A stretch of 18,143 nt of DNA from Candidatus Sericytochromatia bacterium (GTDB lineage Bacteria > Cyanobacteriota > Sericytochromatia > JACMPN01), in assembly GCA_014377495.1 (NCBI GenBank), contig JACMPN010000161.1, forward strand, positions 1 through 18,143, read 5' to 3'. The position numbers and the translations under genes are program-made. This document shows positions 12,139 to 18,143 of this stretch, piece by piece (the first letter of the stretch is position 1; each line of letters opens with the position of its first letter). A model generated the notes under the pieces. It was given only the letters and a program-made list of their open reading frames with translations, ran no database searches and was not told the DNA's origin.

Positions 12139-13716
12139 ATGTCATCGCCAGACGCACAGTGTTCCCCGCATGCCAGCCGTACAGCCCCCGGCTCGCCGTG
12201 GCGCCCGCATCGCCGCCTCCCGGCCCTGCTGGCCCTGATCGCCGCCATGGTGCCGTGGCAGACGGCCCTGGCCTACGGCAACTTCGTCCACGGTCTCCTG
12301 CCGCGGGAAATCCTCACCTCGTCGCGGATGCTGACGGTGCTGCCGGCCGTAACGCCGACGGATTTTCGCGATTTCCGCCGGCATTTCTACCAGACGGCGG
12401 CGCAATTGCCCGACCTGGCCCTCCGGCAACGATTCCTTGCCCGCTACCCGAGCGAGGCCGCCTTTGACGCCCCCGCCTTCAAATATTTGCTGGCCCTCGA
12501 TCCCAAGGCCACCATTTTCGGATTCGACACGGGTCCGGACGGGCCGCAATCCGTGATCGACGTGCTGTCCCGGGCCGCCACGGCACCGGATCTCGACCAC
12601 CGGGACCGGAACCGCCTGTTCCGGGCCCCGAGCGGTGAGCCCTATGGTCTGGCTGACGGTGCCATGATCCCGGAAGACCCGATGATCCTCCGGATGGGCC
12701 TGGCGACAGGTCCCTCGTCACAAGGGGTTTCCCATTTCGGCCTGGCCAAAGGGCCGCTGAGCAGCGATTTTGCCGTCCTCCTCAGCGATCCCCGCCATTT
12801 TGCCATCCCGGCCGACCTGGAAACGCGCGTCTCTGCCCTGGCCCAGATGTACACGGACCTGGCCATCGCCGCCGGCGTCTGGCAACAGCCCTGTCTGGCG
12901 GTGATGTTCGAAGGCGGTTTCGAGCACTATGCGGGGGACGTGGGCAACCAGATCCACACCGTCCAACTCGGCCCGGCCGCCTTTTTCCTCGATGCCCAAC
13001 GGGAGACGGCCATCGACGGGGCCTTCAGCCTCTGGGGCCTGGTGCGGCCGCCCCTCGACCTGATCATCGTGGGTGTCAGCATCATCGGCCACCACCACTG
13101 GCTGAGCGAGGAATACACCGCCAAGCGGCTCCATGAAGTGTCCGAGGGCAAGCCGCAGGCAGAGGCCGGTGCCGTCCAGGCATTCGCCGCCCTGCACCAG
13201 GGAAGCCCCGCCTTTCGCGAACTGCTGCAACCGGCGTTGGTCCAGCCCGCTTGGGCCCAGGCCATGACGGAAACCCTGATCGAGACGTCCAGCACCGAAG
13301 GCGCGGCCCTGTATGAGGCGGTCCGCACCTTTGCCCATCCCCGGCTGGGACAACCCCGGACGGTCATCGAGCCGGACGAGGACGATCCCGACGTGTACAT
13401 GCGCCCTGCCGGCGATCCGCAACGGGCCCAGGGGTTGGCTGTGCACTATCCCCTGGTGGCCAAGGCCTTCGGGCGGGTACACGAGATGTTTCACGCCTGG
13501 GAGACCCGCTATGCCCGGGCCATTGCCGAGCCTGGCGCCGATCAAACCGCCATTGCCAGGATCGTCCAACAGCAGCTGGATTACCGCGACCTGGCCGACA
13601 TGCGCCTCCGGGCCTATCTGGCGGACAAGGGGGTTTTCCTGGCCGGCAAGCCGGTGACACTGCCAACCATTGGTCTCCTGCCCGCTGGTACCGCCGGGAA
13701 TCCATTGAAGCGTTAA
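12139..13716 (+). CDS. Exported S1/P1 nuclease / zinc phospholipase C-like protein
   Basis: A 525-residue protein with a signal peptide (basic HRR, hydrophobic core, cleavage likely at TALA-YG after residue 45). The mature chain would start YGNFVHG. His51 is then residue 6, as in P1 nuclease, where the free N-terminus (Trp1) and His6 bind zinc; here Tyr replaces Trp. Further on, EHYAGDVGNQIHT gives His263-x3-Asp267-x5-His273, the exact spacing of zinc ligands in P1 nuclease (116/120/126) and Bacillus zinc phospholipase C (118/122/128). HWLSE gives His320-x3-Glu324, like His142/Glu146 of that enzyme. His199 (GVSHFG) may be another ligand. The likely role is cleavage of phosphodiesters, in lipid or nucleic acid, outside the cytoplasm. 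At 480 mature residues it is about twice the usual size, with a large insertion and C-terminal extension. Ribosome site is weak. Confidence 0.65.
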   Translation: MSSPDAQCSPHASRTAPGSPWRPHRRLPALLALIAAMVPWQTALAYGNFVHGLLPREILTSSRMLTVLPAVTPTDFRDFRRHFYQTAAQLPDLALRQRFLARYPSEAAFDAPAFKYLLALDPKATIFGFDTGPDGPQSVIDVLSRAATAPDLDHRDRNRLFRAPSGEPYGLADGAMIPEDPMILRMGLATGPSSQGVSHFGLAKGPLSSDFAVLLSDPRHFAIPADLETRVSALAQMYTDLAIAAGVWQQPCLAVMFEGGFEHYAGDVGNQIHTVQLGPAAFFLDAQRETAIDGAFSLWGLVRPPLDLIIVGVSIIGHHHWLSEEYTAKRLHEVSEGKPQAEAGAVQAFAALHQGSPAFRELLQPALVQPAWAQAMTETLIETSSTEGAALYEAVRTFAHPRLGQPRTVIEPDEDDPDVYMRPAGDPQRAQGLAVHYPLVAKAFGRVHEMFHAWETRYARAIAEPGADQTAIARIVQQQLDYRDLADMRLRAYLADKGVFLAGKPVTLPTIGLLPAGTAGNPLKR

Positions 13717-13733
13717 GCCAGTGGTTGCCAGCC

Positions 13734-13739
13734 TATAAT
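13734..13739 (+). promoter_or_regulatory. Consensus -10 hexamer before the methyltransferase gene
   Basis: A perfect TATAAT begins 18 bases after the previous stop codon. No convincing -35 box is found at 16-18 bases; TTGAAG at 13705-13710 is 23 bases away. If it works, transcription starts near 13746, so the ATG at 13738 could not be the start codon. Confidence 0.35.
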
Positions 13740-15825
13740 GGTGGCCTGCGCACCTGCTGATGGGGCGCCCAACCGGAGCCGCATCCCCTTGGTCGCCACC
13801 CCCATGCCCCCTGCCGATCCGGCCGTCCCCATCCCCGTCGGGATGGCAGAGGCCGCCCAAAGGCTGGGAGTCTCCCCGGCCACCGTCCGCAACTGGATCC
13901 GGCAGGCCTATTTGACCCCCACCCGCATCGGCCGCCGGTTGCGTTTCGACCCGTTGGCGCTGACCGCCTTACAAGCCGCACTGGACTCCGGTGCGCTCGA
14001 CCGGCTACGCCGGCGGGCGAACAAGGGACAGGCAACGACGAGCGTCATCCCCACCGAGCGGCTATCCACCACGGCGACCTGCCCCAGTCTCGAACGGTTG
14101 GTCGCCGCGATTTTTCAGAGCGGCGTACCGGCTGCAGCAGCGCTGTTTTCAGTCACCCTGCAGCTCCTGGCGCAACACCGGACCGTGACGGACACGTTGC
14201 CCCTGTCCGCCTTTACCGAAGGACGACCGGCCATGTTACCGCGTAACATTGGCGTCGAACTGGCCGACTGGTTTCAGTCCTTCGACCCGGCCGTGCTGCA
14301 AAAGGCGGCCACCCTGCTGTCAGGGCAGGTGCTGCCCCACCTGCCGGACCTGTTGGGGCTGCTTTATCAATCATTGCAATCGGTCGGCGAGACGAGCCGT
14401 CAGGGTGCCTATTACACGCCGCCGGCCATTGCCGCCGCCGCCGCCGGCACACACATCACGCCGCACCATCTGCCGGTACAAGTGCTGGATCCATGTTGCG
14501 GCACTGGTCAGTTTTTGCTCGCCGCCGCCGACCGATTGCAGGCGCTCGGTTGTACGGATGCGGGGGATCGGCTTGTCGGCATGGACCTTGATCCCCTGGC
14601 CGTGCGCATCGCCCGGCTGAATTTGATGCTGCGCTTTCCGGAGCGTCCGGATTACCGGCCCCGGATCGTCTGCGGCGATGCGCTCCAGCCCGCCCTTGCG
14701 TCCACCGGGGGGGCCGACCTGCTCAGCCGCCGCTATGACCTGATCCTCAGCAATCCGCCCTGGGGGGCCGCCTACACGTCGGCCGAGATCCGGGTCCTGC
14801 AGGCGCACTATCCTGACGTCACGTCCGGAGAATCCTTCGCCTATTTCCTGCGCCGGGGGCTGCAGCTGTTACAGCCCGGGGGCGTGTTGTCCTACGTGTT
14901 GCCCGAGTCCCTGTTGAACGTGCGCACCCACCAGGACATCCGGACCCACTTGGCCCGCCGGACGACCCTGTTGGCCATCACCCCGCTGGGCCGGGCCTTC
15001 CGGGGCGTCTTTACCCCGGTGATCCGCCTCGATATTGCCAATCAGCCGCCCGCCGCCAACCATCAGGTGCATGTGCGGGAGCCGCACCGTCGCGACGTCG
15101 CCCAGGCCCGCTTCCAAGCCAATCCGGATTGCCGGTTCGACCTGCAGGCCACGGAGGCCGATCGCCGCATCCTGGAACGGCTCCACGATCGGCCCTTTGT
15201 CACCCTGCGGGACCGGGCCGACTGGGCCCTGGGCATCGTCACGGGCAACAACGGGGCGTTTCTCAGTGACGTCCCGGCCACCGGGTACGAACCGATCATC
15301 GAAGGCCGGCAGATCGACCCGTACACCCTGCGCCCCGCCGGCCGCTGCATCCGTTTCGATCCGGCCCGCCTCCAGCAGGTTGCCCCGGAGGTCCGTTACC
15401 GGGCGGCCGAAAAACTCGTCTACCGGTTCATTTCCCGTCGGGTGATCGTCGCCTACGACGATCGGCAGCGTCTGACTCTGAACAGTGCCAACATCGTCAT
15501 CCCCCGCCTGGAGGCCTATCCGATCAAGGCGGTGTTAACACTACTCAACAGCGCCCTCTGCCAATTCGTCTTTCAAAAGCAGTTTGCGGCGTTGAAAGTG
15601 CTGCGGAACCACCTGGAAGCGCTGCCGCTACCGATGCTGCCCGCCCCGTTTCTCCGCCAGTTGGTCGAATCCGCCGATCGGCTGATCACCGGCACCCTGT
15701 CAGTCGCAGCGCGGCGGACAACGCGCATCGCCATCGATCAGGCCCTGATGCAGGCCTTGGGATTTACCGAGGCCGAGATCCGCTATGTCCAGGCGAGTGT
15801 CGGCGGGGTCCTGCCGGAGGCGTGA
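13738..15825 (+). CDS. Solitary DNA N6-adenine methyltransferase with N-terminal helix-turn-helix
   Basis: The longest frame gives 695 residues; the true start may be TTG 13789, ATG 13804 or ATG 13843, and none has a strong ribosome site. Residues about 34-84, including GMAEAAQRLGVSPATVRNWI and TRIGRRLRFDPLAL, form an excisionase/MerR-type helix-turn-helix. A helical linker follows. The methyltransferase core has GAYYTPP (motif X, about 223), VLDPCCGTGQFLLAAADRL (motif I, about 249-267), and SNPPWG (catalytic motif IV, 338-343), so it should methylate adenine N6 using S-adenosylmethionine. The rest, with WALGIVTGNNGAFL, YEPIIEGRQIDPYTLRPAGR and LNSANIVIPR, looks like a TaqI-like target-recognition domain. 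No PD-(D/E)xK nuclease motif and no restriction gene adjoin it. It may be an epigenetic regulator or an orphan protective methylase. Confidence 0.85.
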   Translation: MVACAPADGAPNRSRIPLVATPMPPADPAVPIPVGMAEAAQRLGVSPATVRNWIRQAYLTPTRIGRRLRFDPLALTALQAALDSGALDRLRRRANKGQATTSVIPTERLSTTATCPSLERLVAAIFQSGVPAAAALFSVTLQLLAQHRTVTDTLPLSAFTEGRPAMLPRNIGVELADWFQSFDPAVLQKAATLLSGQVLPHLPDLLGLLYQSLQSVGETSRQGAYYTPPAIAAAAAGTHITPHHLPVQVLDPCCGTGQFLLAAADRLQALGCTDAGDRLVGMDLDPLAVRIARLNLMLRFPERPDYRPRIVCGDALQPALASTGGADLLSRRYDLILSNPPWGAAYTSAEIRVLQAHYPDVTSGESFAYFLRRGLQLLQPGGVLSYVLPESLLNVRTHQDIRTHLARRTTLLAITPLGRAFRGVFTPVIRLDIANQPPAANHQVHVREPHRRDVAQARFQANPDCRFDLQATEADRRILERLHDRPFVTLRDRADWALGIVTGNNGAFLSDVPATGYEPIIEGRQIDPYTLRPAGRCIRFDPARLQQVAPEVRYRAAEKLVYRFISRRVIVAYDDRQRLTLNSANIVIPRLEAYPIKAVLTLLNSALCQFVFQKQFAALKVLRNHLEALPLPMLPAPFLRQLVESADRLITGTLSVAARRTTRIAIDQALMQALGFTEAEIRYVQASVGGVLPEA

Positions 15826-15850
15826 CCGCACTGTCGCCCGCTGTGCCCAC

Positions 15851-15886
15851 AAAAAAAATGGCGTCAGCCCCTGAGCCCCAACGCCA
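15851..15886 (-). terminator. Rho-independent terminator of the ferredoxin reductase gene
   Basis: On the minus strand TGGCGT (15886-15881) pairs with ACGCCA (15864-15859) across a 16-base loop and is followed directly by eight T residues (15858-15851). It lies 18 bases downstream of the reductase stop codon. Confidence 0.75.
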
Positions 15887-15903
15887 CCGCAAAGTCGTCG
15901 GAC

Positions 15904-17286
15904 CTAGGCCCCCGAGGTCGCCATCGCCTCGTCGCTGTGGCAGAGCTGCAGCATCTGCTCGTTGCTCTTGAACTTGAACTCCGGCAGACCGGTCTGCTCG
16001 GCAATCTGCGCCTCGTGCCTGGTCAGCCGGCGGACGGCGTCATAATCGACGAAAGCCACATGGCGTTCCTTGAGACGGCTCCGCAGGGCCTCGATCGGCT
16101 CACCAGCCGCACGGGCCTCGGCCGGTTTGCCGGCCATGTCACCGTTGAGGTAGGCGGTGATCTCCTCGCAGCCGTTGATCGCATCCAGCCGGGCCTTGCC
16201 GACGAGGCCATCCGAGGCCTTGCGGGCCCAGCCGACGACGAAGGTGCCCCAGACAGGCTCGCCCGTTGCCGGATCGAAAACCATGTAGCGGGGCCGTTCC
16301 GGGTGGACGTCCCACTTGTCGGCCACGGTCGCGAAGTTGCCGGTCTTGGCGTCGACGGGCAGGTCCAATGACGGCTCGATGGAGTCGCCGATGGCGAAGA
16401 TCACCGTATCGCAGGGGATGACTTCCTGGCGGCCGGCCGGCTTGATGCCGACGGAGCCGTCGTCCTTCTTGACGAGGTCGTTGACGTCGCAGATCAGGCC
16501 GGTGACGTTGCCGGCGGCATCCACCTCGACGCCGGCCGGGCCACGCAGAAAGCGCATCCCCAGCTTTGCCGGCGTCTCGCACTCCAGCTCGCCATGCTTG
16601 AACGCCAGCACGTCGGCGAGGAGGGCATCGGGATCCTGTCCGGCGCTCTGCACGTTGAAGGCGATCGTCTCGAACTCCCGGGAGATCTGCTCGACGTCCA
16701 GGGTGCCGCCGACGATCTTCATTTCCTTATCTGTATAGGCCTTTTCGGCTGGCCCGCGGCGGGCGACCGTGGTCACTGTGGCCACTTTGCGGTCATAAAC
16801 GAGCCAGTGGGCGATGTCGAGGGAGACGTTGCCCAGCCCGATGACGCAGGCATGCTGGCCGATCTTGTAGTCCCGCTCGCTGAACGGTGGCAGGTGGTTG
16901 TAGTGATAGACGAGGTCCTTGGCATGGTAGACGCCGGGGGTGTTTTCGCCGGGCAGGCCCAGCCACTTGGTGCCCTGGGCGCCGACGGCGACGATGACGG
17001 CATCAAAGCCCATCGCCCGGACTTCGGAGAGGCTGAGGTTGCCGCCGTGACCGACGGTGACGTTGCCGAAATAGCTGATCTTGGGGTCCGACAGGATCTT
17101 GTCGAACATTTTGCGGAGGCCACCCTTCATCTTGTACTTGTTCGGGTAGATCCCGTACTCGGCCAGGCCGCCCGGTTTGACGTCACGATTGAGGATGGCG
17201 ACGTGCTTGCCCGCTTTGGAGAGGACTTCCGCCGCATACAGGGCTGCCGGTCCGGCCCCGATGATGGCAATGTTTTGTTCACCCAT
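15904..17286 (-). CDS. Ferredoxin-NADP+ reductase, adrenodoxin-reductase type
   Basis: This cytoplasmic FAD flavoprotein exchanges electrons between ferredoxin and NADP(H). The 460 residues carry an N-terminal FAD-binding fold (NIAIIGAGPAALYAAEVLSK, residues 5-24), VIVAVGAQGTKWLGLPGE, an NADP-binding fold with VIGLGNVSLDIAHWL and VARRGPAEKAYTDKEM, and the C-terminal FAD contact VVGWARKASDGLVGKARLDA. The order matches FprA and mitochondrial adrenodoxin reductase (GNVALDVAR, GRRGP, GWIKRGPSGVIGTN) rather than plant-type FNR. The ATG at 17286-17284 has GGAGAG eight bases upstream. The gene has its own promoter candidate and terminator, so it is a single-gene unit behind mutS. No ferredoxin gene is in the window; a bidirectional electron link to ferredoxin-dependent biosynthesis is the plausible job. 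A glutamate synthase small-subunit-like role is less likely because of the C-terminal motif. Confidence 0.85.
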   Translation of the reverse strand: MGEQNIAIIGAGPAALYAAEVLSKAGKHVAILNRDVKPGGLAEYGIYPNKYKMKGGLRKMFDKILSDPKISYFGNVTVGHGGNLSLSEVRAMGFDAVIVAVGAQGTKWLGLPGENTPGVYHAKDLVYHYNHLPPFSERDYKIGQHACVIGLGNVSLDIAHWLVYDRKVATVTTVARRGPAEKAYTDKEMKIVGGTLDVEQISREFETIAFNVQSAGQDPDALLADVLAFKHGELECETPAKLGMRFLRGPAGVEVDAAGNVTGLICDVNDLVKKDDGSVGIKPAGRQEVIPCDTVIFAIGDSIEPSLDLPVDAKTGNFATVADKWDVHPERPRYMVFDPATGEPVWGTFVVGWARKASDGLVGKARLDAINGCEEITAYLNGDMAGKPAEARAAGEPIEALRSRLKERHVAFVDYDAVRRLTRHEAQIAEQTGLPEFKFKSNEQMLQLCHSDEAMATSGA

Positions 17287-17336
17287 GGTCTAGGCTCTCC
17301 ATTGCATGATTCGCTCAAAAGGGGCGATCTGACCGC

Positions 17337-17357
17337 GGCGTTGCCTGCGCAAACGCC
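17337..17357 (-). promoter_or_regulatory. Hairpin at the 5' end of the reductase mRNA
   Basis: On the minus strand GGCGTTTGC (17357-17349) pairs with GCAACGCC (17344-17337) around a 4-base loop, with one bulged base. It would begin within about ten bases of the predicted transcription start, where such stems often protect mRNA. Confidence 0.4.
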
Positions 17358-17369
17358 GGCATTGCCCCC

Positions 17370-17387
17370 ATTATACGCGCGATCGCG
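17370..17387 (-). promoter_or_regulatory. -10 box of the reductase gene with adjoining 10-bp palindrome
   Basis: A perfect TATAAT on the minus strand (17375-17370) lies about 84 bases before the reductase ATG. The spacer next to it contains the perfect palindrome CGCGATCGCG (17378-17387). No good -35 hexamer is found at the right distance, so activation or an operator at the palindrome is possible. Confidence 0.45.
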
Positions 17388-17480
17388 GCCCGCCGATGGC
17401 GCCAACGGAGGTCTGGCGCAATGCGTCATGACGAGGAGACTGGCGCCCCAGGCCATTTGGCTGACTTGCCCGGATTTAAC

Positions 17481-17495
17481 GGCCGGATTCCGGCC
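17481..17495 (-). terminator. Weak terminator-like hairpin behind mutS
   Basis: GGCCGG-AAT-CCGGCC on the minus strand (17495-17481) is a perfect 6-bp stem with a 3-base loop, five bases after the mutS stop. The following GTTAAAT is a poor T-tract, so termination may be incomplete. Confidence 0.4.
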
Positions 17496-17499
17496 CGCC

Positions 17500-18143
17500 T
17501 CAGAGCGACTCGAACAGGGGCAGCTGGGTCAGATCGTATTGCTCCTGGATGTTGGCAGCAGCTTTCAGCTGCAGGCTGAGGCGGGAGCGGCGCTCGATCT
17601 CGGCGAGGATCTGCGAGGCCCGATCGACGACGACCGGGGGCAGACCCGCCAGCCTCGCCACTTCGACGCCGTAGGAGCGGGAGGCCCCGCCGGGCAGGAT
17701 CTTGTGCAGGAAATGCACGCTGTCCCCCGTCTGGCGGACGGCCACCTGGAAAATGGCGACCCCCGCCGTGACTTCGGCCAACCGGGTCAGCTCATGGTAG
17801 TGGGTGGCGAAGATCGACCGGCAGCCGATCGTGTCGGCCAGATACTCGCTCACCGCCCAGGCGATGCTGACCCCGTCGAAGGTGCTGGTCCCCCGGCCGA
17901 TCTCGTCGAGGATGACGAGGCTGCGGTCGGTCGCCTGATTGAGGATCAGGGCCGTTTCGGCCATCTCGACCATGAACGTGCTCTGCCCGGTCGCCAGGTC
18001 ATCGACGGCCCCGACCCGGGTGAAGAGACGGTCGACCAGGCCGATACGGGCCTCGTCGGCGGGGACGAAGCCGCCCATCTGGGCCATCAGGACGATCAGG
18101 GCCAGCTGCCGCATCACCGTCGACTTGCCGGCCATGTTCGGCC
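17500..18143 (-). CDS. mutS: DNA mismatch repair protein MutS, C-terminal part
   Basis: MutS recognises mispaired bases and small loops and starts mismatch repair with MutL. Only the last 214 codons or so are in the window; the reading frame runs off the right edge. The visible part is the ATPase domain: the Walker A loop PNMAGKSTVMRQ at the very edge, FTRVGAVDDLATGQSTFMVE, Walker B LVILDEIGRGTSTFDG, and ATHYHELTRL. A helix-turn-helix dimer region follows (ARLAGLPPVVVDRASQILAE). The chain ends with QLPLFESL, whose QLPLF fits the beta-clamp-binding motif seen at MutS C-termini. All catalytic residues in this part are present. The ferredoxin reductase gene lies 213 bases downstream in the same direction. 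Confidence 0.97.
   Translation of the reverse strand, partial: PNMAGKSTVMRQLALIVLMAQMGGFVPADEARIGLVDRLFTRVGAVDDLATGQSTFMVEMAETALILNQATDRSLVILDEIGRGTSTFDGVSIAWAVSEYLADTIGCRSIFATHYHELTRLAEVTAGVAIFQVAVRQTGDSVHFLHKILPGGASRSYGVEVARLAGLPPVVVDRASQILAEIERRSRLSLQLKAAANIQEQYDLTQLPLFESL

Noticed and set aside
17379..17386. GCGATCGC, the HIP1 octamer common in cyanobacteria
   Set aside because: I noticed it only once in 18 kb, whereas HIP1-rich genomes carry it roughly every one to two kb. It is better seen as part of the promoter palindrome and is no evidence for a cyanobacterium.
1..18143. tRNA, rRNA or CRISPR arrays
   Set aside because: No cloverleaf with a CCA-type end, no rRNA signature and no regular spaced repeats were seen by eye on either strand; a tRNAscan or CRISPR search was not possible.

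Overview
This is a GC-rich bacterial chromosome segment with compact, mostly leftward-to-rightward housekeeping operons. No rRNA, tRNA, CRISPR array, phage gene or intact insertion sequence is visible. The organism cannot be named from the sequence alone. The order rpiB-glyA-(wecA-like)-DUF983-wecB resembles the rpiB-glyA-...-wecB neighbourhood that precedes ATP synthase genes in Bacillota and some related phyla. Here that order continues into a cbb3-type cytochrome oxidase operon, so the cell should be able to respire oxygen at high affinity. The Xre-RES pair is closest in motif style to actinobacterial and proteobacterial examples. I would not go beyond 'GC-rich, aerobic or microaerophilic, free-living bacterium, possibly from a poorly cultured phylum'.

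Layout. Positions 1-670 (minus strand) hold two exported, Pro/Ala-rich proteins in a zero-gap operon, the second cut by the window edge. Positions 671-1012 are a divergent control region with one possible 33-codon ORF. Positions 1013-2025 are a type II toxin-antitoxin pair (Xre/MbcA-type antitoxin, RES toxin) with a 4-base overlap. Positions 2026-3514 are a poorly organised accessory pocket: one unrecognised exported protein, a short decayed copy of the RES toxin tail, and a probably truncated exported ORF. Positions 3515-8258 carry rpiB, glyA, a WecA/TagO-type polyprenyl-phosphate HexNAc-1-phosphate transferase, a DUF983 protein and wecB. These cover pentose phosphate and one-carbon metabolism plus the start of an undecaprenyl-linked surface glycan.

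Positions 8388-11932 encode a compact cbb3 oxidase operon: ccoS, ccoN, ccoO, a single-haem CcoP and a small two-helix membrane protein. No ccoQ is seen. Positions 12139-13716 encode a large exported metalloenzyme with the zinc-ligand pattern of S1/P1 nuclease and zinc phospholipase C. Directly behind it (13738-15825) is a solitary DNA N6-adenine methyltransferase with an excisionase/MerR-type helix-turn-helix at its N-terminus and a TaqI-like specificity region at its C-terminus; no restriction gene accompanies it. The right end (15904-18143, minus strand) holds an adrenodoxin-reductase-type ferredoxin-NADP reductase with its own promoter and terminator, and the 3' end of mutS.

The most unusual items are the HTH-methyltransferase fusion next to the exported P1/PLC-like enzyme, the decayed second RES tail, and the reduced cbb3 operon. 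All functional statements come from motifs I can read; no database search was run.
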